DNA of 64,000 bases. Source: Marinilabiliaceae bacterium JC017. Lineage in GTDB: Bacteria > Bacteroidota > Bacteroidia > Bacteroidales > Marinilabiliaceae. Positions 10,002 to 18,163 of this stretch are shown in pieces. The position numbers and the translations under genes were made by a program. How positions within the stretch are numbered: the stretch's first letter is position 1; each line of letters begins with the position of its first letter. The DNA is taken from assembly GCA_004296775.1 (NCBI GenBank), contig RHGE01000059.1, positions 1-64,000 of the forward strand, in the 5' to 3' direction. The notes below the pieces were generated by a model. That model was not told the origin of the DNA and ran no database searches. It was given only the letters and a program-made list of their open reading frames with translations.

Positions 10002-10877
10002 TTATTCTAAAAGTAATTTCATTTCGACAGCCTTCTCCTCCATTTTTAATCTGCGATATGCTACATATAAACAACTAATAATTTGTTTATTTTTCCCATT
10101 TAAGGCATACGCTTTTTCCAGATATGGAATAGCTTTTTCATATCCTCTACTAATTGTTTCCAGCTTTTTAACTGAATTGTGATAATCAATACGTGATGGA
10201 TTTTTCAAATTTTCATAACGTTTTGTTTCCTGAATGTATATTGCATCTGTTTGCTTAAAAAACACAACACCAAGTTTGGTAATTGACTTCTTGTGATTAG
10301 GATTGAGCTTTAAAACTTCCTCAAATACTTTACTTGCTCCCTCATATTGATTTAATCGTTCCAAAGAAGATCCTTTCAGGTAAAGAAGCGTTATATCCCG
10401 AGGATAAACTCCCAATGCCTCCTCTAGCGTATGGACTGCATTTTTATATTGCTTGGAATTATACAAAAGAAAAGCCATTTTCTTTGTGTAATCCGCTTTT
10501 AATGCAGGATAAGTCTCCATTCCTTTTGAAAGCATATTTTCAGCATCCTGATATTTCTTCAAACCGGAATAGACATCTGCTAAAGACAAATACATTGTTT
10601 CATCGGAGAAATGTAGAGATTCTGCCTGTTGCAAGTATGTCAAACCTGTGCTATATTTTTTTGCACGCACATAATTCTGCCCCGCTTTATAGACACAAAA
10701 CGTATCCGTTACTTGAGTGGATTGGTATACTTTAGCTGCCTCCGCATATAATTCCGCGGCCTTTAAATATTGCATCCGACCTTCTTGTATTATTGCATCA
10801 CTTTTTATGACGTCGGGATTTTGTCCCTTAGCCGTAAAAAAGCCTAAGACAAATAAAACAAACAATAATTTTTTCAT
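10002..10877 (-). CDS. Secreted tetratricopeptide-repeat protein
   Basis: 291 aa. Signal peptide MKKLLFVLFVLGFF with probable cleavage after AKGQ, then about six TPR-like helical pairs (for example AELYAEAAKVY, YPRDITLLYLKGSSLERL, VLKLNPNHKKSITKLGVVFF, YLEKAYALNGKNKQII). No enzyme motif. Probably periplasmic or outer-membrane associated. ATG at 10877. Same strand as the next TPR gene at 11016-11666, but a terminator at 10964-11002 separates them. It resembles the 3436-4602 product in plan, which suggests paralogy. Function unknown. Confidence 0.82.
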   Translation of the reverse strand: MKKLLFVLFVLGFFTAKGQNPDVIKSDAIIQEGRMQYLKAAELYAEAAKVYQSTQVTDTFCVYKAGQNYVRAKKYSTGLTYLQQAESLHFSDETMYLSLADVYSGLKKYQDAENMLSKGMETYPALKADYTKKMAFLLYNSKQYKNAVHTLEEALGVYPRDITLLYLKGSSLERLNQYEGASKVFEEVLKLNPNHKKSITKLGVVFFKQTDAIYIQETKRYENLKNPSRIDYHNSVKKLETISRGYEKAIPYLEKAYALNGKNKQIISCLYVAYRRLKMEEKAVEMKLLLE

Positions 10878-10963
10878 GAATTCTTGTTTTTAGGGAGTTT
10901 CCTATTGAGTTAATAGGAACATCATCTCATTAAATAGTAAGGTTTCCTTTTTTACTAAGACAC

Positions 10964-11002
10964 AAAAAAAGCCGGAACTCACTAGAGTCCCGGCTTTTTT
11001 TT
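10964..11002 (-). terminator. Terminator of the 216-aa TPR gene
   Basis: Imperfect stem AAAAGCCGG ... CCGGCTTTT with an inner ACTC/GAGT pairing, T-run on the minus strand, 14 bp downstream of the stop codon at 11016. Confidence 0.82.
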
Positions 11003-11015
11003 ATTCATTATTGGT

Positions 11016-11666
11016 TTATTTCTTTCCGCTTAAACGGTCATTAATTTCTGCTAAAGATTGCTTTGCATTTTCATTGGTAGGATCTACTTCCAATGCTTTT
11101 GCAAAGAATGGCTTTGCTTCTTCAAACTTCGCATTTGCCTTTGCAGTAATGGCATCGTATTGAGAAGGATCTGCTGTAGCTGCAGTACCTAAAATTTGCC
11201 CAGCTGCATTATAAGGCTCTGAACCTAATTTCAAATAATACGTTACCAGCATTTTCTTCATATGCTTAATATATTTGCTGGTAGGAAACTCTTCAAGACC
11301 TTTCATCAATACTTTTTCCATCTCCTCCTCTTTATCCTGATTTTTCAAAGAGTATGCAATGTAATAAGTAGAAATATCGCTCTTATAATTAAGCTCTTTA
11401 GATTGCGTATAATACTTTAGAGCTTTATCAAAGTTTTTTAGTTTTCGAGCACAATTTGCAGTATTGTAAATCATGGCCGCATCCATCTCTTCACCTTCTG
11501 CCCAAACGTCTATGGCTTGTTCATACAAAGTTAATGCCTGCTTGTAATTCTTACTTCTAAGAGCCTCATTCCCTTCATTCTTCAGTTCTGCTGCAGTTTT
11601 ATCCTGAGCAAAAGTTACTCCTGTAAAAAAAATCAATAGAAAGGATAGTGTCGCTAAATACTTCAT
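11016..11666 (-). CDS. Secreted tetratricopeptide-repeat protein
   Basis: 216 aa. Signal peptide MKYLATLSFLLIFFTG with cleavage likely after TFAQ; TPR repeats begin at once (AELKNEGNEALRSKNYKQAL, NTANCARKLKNFDKALKYY) and recur near the C-terminus (KPFFAKALEVDPTNENAK). No catalytic motif. ATG at 11666, 124 bp from the thrC stop. It is transcribed in the same direction as the threonine operon and could receive read-through from it, but it ends in its own terminator. Third member of the local set of secreted TPR proteins. Confidence 0.83.
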   Translation of the reverse strand: MKYLATLSFLLIFFTGVTFAQDKTAAELKNEGNEALRSKNYKQALTLYEQAIDVWAEGEEMDAAMIYNTANCARKLKNFDKALKYYTQSKELNYKSDISTYYIAYSLKNQDKEEEMEKVLMKGLEEFPTSKYIKHMKKMLVTYYLKLGSEPYNAAGQILGTAATADPSQYDAITAKANAKFEEAKPFFAKALEVDPTNENAKQSLAEINDRLSGKK

Positions 11667-11790
11667 AATAATACCTTTTTGCTTTTAAAGATTCACTAAT
11701 TCTCTTCAACCGCTGGTAAAAATAGCTTTTTTTGAAAAGAATAAAAAAAAATTGTTACCCACTTTTAAAAGATCTAAAAAGTTAAAAAAC

Positions 11791-13083
11791 TTAAGTAAGC
11801 AAATAATTCTTTAACTGATTGCTACTTGCATGCATCTCTACAGTTTGTTTTCGGCCCGATTGAAATTTAACCAAATTATGAGGTATTTCAAGCCTGACGC
11901 CTATTTCTTGTTCCACCACTTCCGGGAATTTAGCCGGATGGGCGGTCGCCAGAAACAGACCCTTCTCCCCTTTTCCCAGCCTTTGTTCCAAACCCGAAAA
12001 AGCGGTCGCCCCATGAGGATCCAAAATATAACCAGTAGCTGCAAAGACCCGTTTGATGGTTGCACGAATCTGCTTATCTGTATAAGCTAAACCGGTTATC
12101 GACTGGCTGATTTCCGACCAATTATTATTAAATAATTGTTGAATACGCACAAAATTGCTTGGATTTCCCACATCCATGGCATTCGCCACAGTAGAAACAG
12201 ATGGCCGGGGTTCCAATTTACCTGACTTCAGGTATTGGGGAACAACATCGTTAACATTCGTTGCAGCAATAAACGATTGTACAGGAAGCCCCATGGACTT
12301 GGACAATATGCCGGCTGCCAGATTCCCGAAGTTACCACTTGGTACTGCTATGACAGTATCCTGTTGTTGTTCTTTTGCTATTTGGGCAAAGGCATGGAAA
12401 TAATAAACTGCTTGAGGTAGTAGCCTGGCCAGATTTATGGAATTGGCTGAAGTTAAAATGATTTCGCTTCTAAGAGTCTTATCCAGAAAGGCCTCTTTCA
12501 CCATGGCCTGGCAGTCATCAAAGGTCCCATCAACTTCTATAGCTGTAATATTTTTCCCCAATGTAGTAAACTGTTTTTCCTGCACTTCACTTACCATTCC
12601 TTTGGGATAAAGAACAACTACCCGTATTCCCGGCACATCAAGAAAGCCATTGGCCACAGCGCTTCCGGTATCACCAGAAGTGGCCACCAGTACGGTAATT
12701 TCTTTTTCTACTCCTTTAGTAAATTGAGATAATACACGCGCCAGAAACCTGGCTCCAACATCTTTGAAAGCCATAGTGGGACCATGAAACAGCTCCAACA
12801 CTGAAATCTGATCGGTAACTTGTTTTACCGGAATAGGAAAATCAAACACCTCTTCAACTATTGACTTTAATGCCGCCTCACTGATTTCAGGGCAAAAAAA
12901 GTTTTTTAATACGGCATACCCTATTTGTGGCAGAGAATACTCCGATAAATGATTAATAAAACTTGCCGGTAATAAAGGGATAAACTCAGGCATATAGAGT
13001 CCATTATCATCAGCCAGGCCTTTCAATACCGCTTCCTTGATTGGAGACCTGTTTTCCTTATTTTGAGTACTATAAAATAACAT
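11791..13083 (-). CDS. thrC: Threonine synthase
   Basis: PLP enzyme converting O-phosphohomoserine to threonine. 430 aa. The PLP lysine is Lys107 in the motif GPTMAFKDVGARF; the phosphate-binding glycine loop SGDTGSAVANGF follows, with PSGNFGNL further on. Length and motifs match the long bacterial threonine synthases. ATG at 13083, only 11 bp after the apgM stop, so the two are co-transcribed and probably translationally linked. Last gene of thrA-apgM-thrC. The operon lies behind a Thr/Ile-rich leader peptide at 17092-17166, which predicts control by threonyl/isoleucyl-tRNA charging. Confidence 0.95.
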   Translation of the reverse strand: MLFYSTQNKENRSPIKEAVLKGLADDNGLYMPEFIPLLPASFINHLSEYSLPQIGYAVLKNFFCPEISEAALKSIVEEVFDFPIPVKQVTDQISVLELFHGPTMAFKDVGARFLARVLSQFTKGVEKEITVLVATSGDTGSAVANGFLDVPGIRVVVLYPKGMVSEVQEKQFTTLGKNITAIEVDGTFDDCQAMVKEAFLDKTLRSEIILTSANSINLARLLPQAVYYFHAFAQIAKEQQQDTVIAVPSGNFGNLAAGILSKSMGLPVQSFIAATNVNDVVPQYLKSGKLEPRPSVSTVANAMDVGNPSNFVRIQQLFNNNWSEISQSITGLAYTDKQIRATIKRVFAATGYILDPHGATAFSGLEQRLGKGEKGLFLATAHPAKFPEVVEQEIGVRLEIPHNLVKFQSGRKQTVEMHASSNQLKNYLLT

Positions 13084-13094
13084 CCGAATAACGT

Positions 13095-14288
13095 TTAATG
13101 ATTGAGTAATAATTTCATGAAATCTGAACCTTTGATCGTACCAAATGCTCCCTTTTGAACCGACACTTCGTTATACTGCTTCACCGCATCTCCTTTGCTA
13201 CCGGGACGATAAATCATAAATGGTACTGCATTCCGGGTGTGAGTACGCAGGTTGCACGGTGTGGGGTGATCAGGTAAAAAAGCAATGGTTGTATCATGGG
13301 CCGCATTCTGTAATATGGGTCCTACAATTTTAGCATCAATATCTTCAATGGTTCTAATCTTCAACTGCACATCCCCTTCATGACCTGCTTCATCAGGAGC
13401 TTCCACATGTAAATAGATATATTCTTTCGATTTTAAATGCTCAAGGGCAGCTTCCGCTTTACCTGAATAGTTGGTATTATACAACCCTGTGGCACCGGAT
13501 ACATAAATGGAATCCATGCCACTGAACCGCCCTAATCCATGAATTAAATCAACTGCCGATATAACACCACCTTTTTTTATACCATAAAGTTCATTTAACG
13601 TTGGCATAACCGGAAAATAGCCCGGCGACCATGGCCAGATCATGTTTCCCATAGATAACCCCCGCTCTCTTCTGTTTTTATTGACCGGATGACTCTCTAT
13701 AACGTCCCTGGAAGCCAGCATTAACTGCGAAATCAGTTGTGTGGTCTCTGAATCTCCAACACAATGAGGCATAATGCCCTTAATTTTTGATCCGGGAACA
13801 TCATGTGGAGGCGTACACTCAATATTATTTATCCCATTTTTTACAACCAACACATGCCGGTAGCTTACCCCGGGATGAAATATCACCCGCTCACTGCCCA
13901 ATTGTTCATTAAGGGCTTCAATCAACTCTTTGGCCTCTTCTGTAGAAATGTGCCCGGCACTATGATTTAACAACCTTTCATCTTCAACCGTCACCAAATT
14001 ACACCTGAAAACCAAATCACCTGGTTCCATGGTTATTCTCAATGCCGCAGCTTCTAAAACACCCCGCCCCTGATAGTATTTCTCGGCATCATAGCCCATA
14101 ATGCCCATATTTGCGACTTCGCTACCGGGATGTAATGAATCGGGAACCGTTTTAACCATACCTGTTTGAGACATGGCACATAAATGATCGATATTGGGTG
14201 TATGAGCGACCATCACAGGTGTTTTATTACCTAAAGCTTCAATGGGCTCATCTGCTAAACCATCGGCAAGTATTACGATATATTTCAT
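13095..14288 (-). CDS. apgM: ApgM-type phosphoglycerate mutase family protein, probable homoserine kinase
   Basis: Alkaline-phosphatase-superfamily protein of the archaeal-type, cofactor-independent phosphoglycerate mutase family, 397 aa. Seen: N-terminal metal/phosphate motif ILADGLADEP, HPGSEVANMGIMGYD around the expected phospho-serine, and C-terminal metal ligands in FLPDHPTPC and VEAPDEAGHEGD. Context: it sits exactly between thrA and thrC and the window shows no GHMP-type thrB. Family members in such operons have been assigned or proposed as homoserine kinase, so I infer that it makes O-phosphohomoserine rather than acting in glycolysis. An upstream in-frame codon would add 18 residues; the ATG at 14288 places the ILADG motif at the normal distance from the N-terminus. 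Confidence 0.88.
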   Translation of the reverse strand: MKYIVILADGLADEPIEALGNKTPVMVAHTPNIDHLCAMSQTGMVKTVPDSLHPGSEVANMGIMGYDAEKYYQGRGVLEAAALRITMEPGDLVFRCNLVTVEDERLLNHSAGHISTEEAKELIEALNEQLGSERVIFHPGVSYRHVLVVKNGINNIECTPPHDVPGSKIKGIMPHCVGDSETTQLISQLMLASRDVIESHPVNKNRRERGLSMGNMIWPWSPGYFPVMPTLNELYGIKKGGVISAVDLIHGLGRFSGMDSIYVSGATGLYNTNYSGKAEAALEHLKSKEYIYLHVEAPDEAGHEGDVQLKIRTIEDIDAKIVGPILQNAAHDTTIAFLPDHPTPCNLRTHTRNAVPFMIYRPGSKGDAVKQYNEVSVQKGAFGTIKGSDFMKLLLNH

Positions 14289-14304
14289 GAATTTAGATTT
14301 AGAT

Positions 14305-14400
14305 AATAGATTTATAGATAAGAGATAATAGACTGTAAACACTGAGACACAAGGATCTTCATTTTAATCATCCTCCTTTGTAAAAAAAGATCTCTCATGG
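14305..14400. repeat. Copy of the dispersed 'agataatagac' repeat
   Basis: The spacer between thrA and apgM contains AGATAATAGACTGTAAACAC followed by a GAGACACAAGG-type stretch and TTTTAATCATCCTCCTTTGT. The same series of words recurs near 17291, 26780, 26890, 44281 and in part elsewhere. The repeat family is described in the findings. Confidence 0.6.
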
Positions 14401-14539
14401 TTCGTTTCCTAGAATGTGTTTTTAAATATCAAACTGTTAACAGATAATAGACATGAGACCTATTCTCATCTGATTTATTTTTAGCGCTTTAAAAACTCAC
14501 CACCCCAATATTTTGAGAATAGTAATAAAAACAGACCTG

Positions 14540-16969
14540 TTAAACGTTAGCAGTCTTTATAATATCGGCAAATACACCGGCAGCGGTCACGTCTGCCCCT
14601 GCTCCATATCCTTTTATGGACATTGGATGATCGAAATAATTATCGGACCATATTAACACCATATTATTAGTATCCTCCAGATGGAATAGAGGATGAGATT
14701 GATCCACCTCTTTAAATTCAATGAAAGCTCTGCCATTCTCCAGTGCGGCTACATACCGCAATTTACTGCCCCTCTGCTCTACTTCCAGTCGTCTCTTTTC
14801 AAAAGTCTCATCATATTGCCTTACTTTTTCAATAAAATCATCATAAGAGGGACTATCCAAGACAGTTTGAGGAACAAACGGTTCATACTCAATATCGCCC
14901 TGTTCTATTTCATAACCTGACTCCCTGGCTAAAATGAGTATCTTCCGAATAACATCCTTTCCGCTTAAATCGATCCGCGGATCGGGTTCGGAATAACCCT
15001 TTTCCCGGGCATCCATTATTACCTGAGACAACGATTTGTCTGCCGATACCTGGTTGCAGATGTAGTTTAAGGTTCCCGATAAAACAGCTTCCAGTTTAAT
15101 AATGCGATCACCGCTGTTTACCAAATCATTAATCGGCCCGATAATAGGTAACCCCGCCCCCACATTTGTTTCAAACAGATATTTAATTCCATGATCATAA
15201 GCCGTATTTTTCAGTTCCGAATAATTTTTATAGCTCGAAGAACTGGCTATTTTATTAGCAGTAACCACCGAAACATTTTCCTTTAACAGCGAAAGGTAGT
15301 AATCGGCAATTTTTTCGCTCGCTGTACAATCTACAAAGACACTATTTACCAGGTTATTCCTAACTATTGCCTCTTTAAATTGAAACATATCTGATTTTTG
15401 TCCAACTTCCAGGTATTCTATGGCATTCTCAAAAGGAATACCATCAGTTGAATAGTACATTTTACGTGAGTTGGCAATACCCACAAGCCGAACTACTATC
15501 TTTTTATTTTGACGCAAGTTAGGTGCATGTGCTTTTAACTTATCCATTAGTTTCTTTCCCACAACGCCGGTTCCTGTCAGGTATAGGTTAATCACTTTAA
15601 AATCGGAAAGGAAGAACGTTTCATGTATCACATTAATGGCTTTTCGGATATCACTTTCTTTAATGACAAATGAAATATTCAGCTCCGAAGCCCCCTGGGC
15701 AATGGCATATAAATTAATTCCTTCCACCCCGAGACATCTGAACAACCGCCCTGCAACACCACTGGTACGTTTCATTTTCTCGCCTACAATGGCAATTACC
15801 GCAAGATTGTTTTCAATTAGTACTTCATTCACCTGCCGGGCCTGTATCTCATTGGCAAATTCCCCATTAATTGCCCGGGCAGCCTTTTTTGCCACACAGC
15901 TCTCAATAGCGATCGTAATGCTATTCTCCGAAGAGGCCTGGGATATTAGAATGACATTGATATATAAATCGGCCAATGCTTTGAATAATCGCATTGAAAT
16001 GCCTGAAATACCAATCATTCCCGCTCCTTGCAAGGTTAACAGTGAAATATGACGAATGGAGCTAATTCCCTTGATCCTGCTCTTTCGTCCATTCAAGACG
16101 TGGTGATCAATTAAAGTACCAGGAGCTTTCGAATTAAAGGTATTTTTTATTTGAATCGGTATTTTCGCCTGAAGCACTGGCATAATGGTTGGCGGATATA
16201 TCACTTTTGCCCCAAAATGCGATAATTCCATGGCTTCGGCATAGGTCAGATGATCAATTGTATAAGCATTATTAATCACCCGGGGATCTGCACTCATAAA
16301 ACCATCCACATCGGTCCATATTTCGAGACCTTGGGCCTTTAGGCCAGCAGCTAACAAGGCCGCGGTATAATCAGACCCTCCTCTTCCCAGAGTGGTTGTT
16401 TGGTTCATTTCATTACTGGCAATAAACCCGGAAAACACAGAAACCCCGGAAAAGCTTTTATCAATTTCTCCAATCAGGCGGTAACTCTCATCCAGCTTAA
16501 CAATGTGTCGCCCTTCTTCATAACGTGTTTTAATAAATTGCCGGCTATCATATAGTTTTGAGCCCGATTGAAGATGGTGAAAAATCAATGAAGAAGTACG
16601 TTCACCAAAACTTATTATTTGATCATAACTCTTAACTGTTAATTCTCCGGTTAATGAAACACCTTTAAGAATGGCTGCTAATTCTTTAAACAAAAAACTA
16701 ATCGCTCCAATAACCCGAGTTTTTTCATCCCCGCTAAATAACTCGGCGACAACAGCAAAGTGCTTGGTTTTTATGATTTCCAACGTATTTAAATAAGCAT
16801 TACCTTGTTGCGCCTCATTACCTGCTTGCAATAATAAATCAGTAATCCCGCCAATGGCAGAAACAACCACCACCGGGTTTTCATATTTAGCCTGATTTAC
16901 TATTTCTTTTACTTTAAGGATATTTTCTGCACTTCCCATGGAAGTACCACCAAACTTCAACACTTTCAT
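14540..16969 (-). CDS. thrA: Bifunctional aspartokinase / homoserine dehydrogenase
   Basis: Catalyses the first and third steps of threonine synthesis from aspartate. 809 aa from the ATG at 16969. The aspartokinase domain (about 1-290) opens with KFGGTSMGS. A regulatory ACT region follows (about 305-455, with GAGMIGISGISMRLF and VAIVGEKMKRTSGVAGRLF), then homoserine dehydrogenase (about 460-809) with the NAD(P) loop LTGTGVVGKKL, the TANK segment, GTLNYI and GYSEPDPRIDLSGKDV. Full length for the E. coli ThrA type. A TTG three codons upstream (16978) is the alternative start; the ATG is preferred. First gene of thrA-apgM-thrC and the direct target of the leader-peptide attenuator upstream. Confidence 0.96.
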   Translation of the reverse strand: MKVLKFGGTSMGSAENILKVKEIVNQAKYENPVVVVSAIGGITDLLLQAGNEAQQGNAYLNTLEIIKTKHFAVVAELFSGDEKTRVIGAISFLFKELAAILKGVSLTGELTVKSYDQIISFGERTSSLIFHHLQSGSKLYDSRQFIKTRYEEGRHIVKLDESYRLIGEIDKSFSGVSVFSGFIASNEMNQTTTLGRGGSDYTAALLAAGLKAQGLEIWTDVDGFMSADPRVINNAYTIDHLTYAEAMELSHFGAKVIYPPTIMPVLQAKIPIQIKNTFNSKAPGTLIDHHVLNGRKSRIKGISSIRHISLLTLQGAGMIGISGISMRLFKALADLYINVILISQASSENSITIAIESCVAKKAARAINGEFANEIQARQVNEVLIENNLAVIAIVGEKMKRTSGVAGRLFRCLGVEGINLYAIAQGASELNISFVIKESDIRKAINVIHETFFLSDFKVINLYLTGTGVVGKKLMDKLKAHAPNLRQNKKIVVRLVGIANSRKMYYSTDGIPFENAIEYLEVGQKSDMFQFKEAIVRNNLVNSVFVDCTASEKIADYYLSLLKENVSVVTANKIASSSSYKNYSELKNTAYDHGIKYLFETNVGAGLPIIGPINDLVNSGDRIIKLEAVLSGTLNYICNQVSADKSLSQVIMDAREKGYSEPDPRIDLSGKDVIRKILILARESGYEIEQGDIEYEPFVPQTVLDSPSYDDFIEKVRQYDETFEKRRLEVEQRGSKLRYVAALENGRAFIEFKEVDQSHPLFHLEDTNNMVLIWSDNYFDHPMSIKGYGAGADVTAAGVFADIIKTANV

Positions 16970-16986
16970 TTGGTTCAAATTTTAAT

Positions 16987-17120
16987 TAGGGAATAAATCC
17001 CCTGTTTCACAATATATTTGATGAATTAATTAAGGAATGCACATCAATGCGATGACAATGCAATAAATACAATATGGATGTGCGACGGATGTTATATAAT
17101 GATTCGAACCCCCACAGGGG
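16987..17120 (-). promoter_or_regulatory. Candidate threonine attenuator structures
   Basis: Within the leader RNA the segment CCCCTGT, inside the last Thr/Pro/Val codons of the leader peptide (17114-17120), is perfectly complementary to ACAGGGG (16999-17005) just before thrA. The latter also pairs locally as GGGGA-TTTAT-TCCCT (about 16986-17002). A separate 7-bp stem GCACATC / GATGTGC brackets the middle of the leader. These are mutually exclusive pairings, as expected for ribosome-controlled attenuation. The proximal hairpin is not followed by a U-run, so control may be at translation initiation rather than classical termination. The pairings are seen; the mechanism is inferred. Confidence 0.6.
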
Positions 17121-17166
17121 TTGTAGTAGTAGTAGAAGTAATTGTATGTAGGAACAATTGAATCAT
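17092..17166 (-). CDS. thrL: Threonine operon leader peptide
   Basis: A 24-codon ORF (ATG at 17166, TAA at 17092) ahead of thrA. It contains seven Thr codons, five of them consecutive at residues 12-16 (core HTITSTTTTTPV), and five Ile codons, with Ile-Ile-Ile immediately before the stop. This is the composition of E. coli ThrL, which senses both Thr and Ile tRNA charging, but the sequence is otherwise unrelated. A Bacteroidota-type promoter lies 35-64 bp upstream. It is too short for ordinary gene callers. The peptide itself is expected to have no function; its translation would report tRNA charging and set the folding of the leader RNA. Confidence 0.85.
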   Translation of the reverse strand: MIQLFLHTITSTTTTTPVGVRIII

Positions 17167-17200
17167 TATAAAAAAGGTAATTTCTGCTTTTAATTTGATA

Positions 17201-17230
17201 CAAATATAGCTGTATTATTTTTAAATCAAA
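17201..17230 (-). promoter_or_regulatory. Promoter of the threonine operon
   Basis: Read on the minus strand: TTTG (17230-17227), an 18-nt spacer, then TATATTTG (17208-17201). This matches the Bacteroidota consensus TTTG-N~19-TAnnTTTG. Transcription would begin near 17195, about 30 nt before the leader-peptide ATG. Confidence 0.7.
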
Positions 17231-17290
17231 TTTTTATATGACTTTTGTTAGTTTTTTAATGAAATTCAGGAATTATTTCACTTGTGTTAA

Positions 17291-17400
17291 TTTAGATAAG
17301 AGACTACAACCGCAGAGACACTAAGGCACTGAGTTATTTATTTTTATCGTCATTTGGGGTGTAAATGTAATTCGCATCCTTATCTCTCCTTTTCAAATTT
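17291..17400. repeat. Copy of the dispersed 'accgcagagacactgag' repeat
   Basis: AGATAAGAGACTACAACCGC is followed by AGAGACACTAAGGCACTGAG, then a T-rich segment and CTCCTTTTCAAATTTTCACC. The same order of words occurs at 26780-26880 and 26885-26975 beside the pirin gene. Confidence 0.6.
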
Positions 17401-17530
17401 TCACCTTCTCAATTTTATAAATTTCTTGCCTTTTCAATTTCGCATACTAATCATCGACTTCGTCGCTCTTGTGATTATTTAAAACCCACTATATCAAGGG
17501 TGTTTTGACCATTATTTTTTGAAGAAGAAG

Positions 17531-17815
17531 TGAATTTGAAGATTAAGTTTGTCGTCCGGAGAAAAAAATCAGTCACTTCAGGTCTAATTTTAACGTCTTT
17601 TTAAAAAAAAAGAGCTGTTTGAGAGCTTATTTAAGCTATTTTTTGTTCCAAAAGTGGAAACTGAGGGCTGATTTTGTCGATTTTATTTTCAAAACCGTGA
17701 ATTTGAGGGTTAAGTTGATCGTCTAAAAAAAAAAATCGATCACCTCAGGTTTGATTTTATCATTTTTTCCCCGGAGAAGGACCATTTGAGGTCTAAACCA
17801 GCCGTCTTTTTAAAA
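17531..17815. repeat. Degenerate tandem repeat, about 41 bp x 7
   Basis: Seven head-to-tail units begin near 17531, 17569, 17612, 17654, 17695, 17736 and 17778. Each follows the pattern ...TGAGGtcTgATTTtatCGTC followed by a T- or A-rich run. Typical pieces are TTTGAAGATTAAGTTTGTCG, CTTCAGGTCTAATTTTAACG, TTTGAGGGTTAAGTTGATCG and CCTCAGGTTTGATTTTATCA. Units differ by many substitutions. No coding frame is maintained. It fills the gap between the thr leader and mtnA. Function unknown. Confidence 0.75.
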
Positions 17816-18052
17816 TGATGTCTTTGCACAGGGTAATCCTCCCCTTTTTATTGACAAGACAATATATTTAAAGTTCTTGCAAAACTGTTTTCCAATCCGG
17901 ATAAAGTATTTTACGCCAATGAGTCGGTAAAATGGGTAATGACTCTTTTTACGAACACAGAGAAGAACCATATTCGAAATTCTTGACTTTGCAACCTGAT
18001 TATACACCTATCCGGCAAAATTAATCTCTTCGAAATAATTAATAGAAAATAT

Positions 18053-18071
18053 CCCCGTGCTTCGCACGAGG
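18053..18071. other. Hairpin downstream of mtnA
   Basis: CCCCGTGC-TTC-GCACGAGG forms an 8-bp stem with one mismatch about 95 bp beyond the mtnA stop. There is no T-run, so it is not a standard terminator; it may be a dispersed palindrome. Nothing else is recognised between 17816 and 18163. Confidence 0.45.
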
Positions 18072-18163
18072 ATTATACCAACTACACTAAAACCAATCCC
18101 AATATCGGTTGAAGTGATATGTTTTTTTGAAAATCGATAAGCTTCACTCCTTAATTCCCATTA

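Noticed and set aside
17810-18007. 65-codon minus-strand frame before mtnA
   Set aside because: Starts beside the 41-bp array, composition is not protein-like and no family is recognised.
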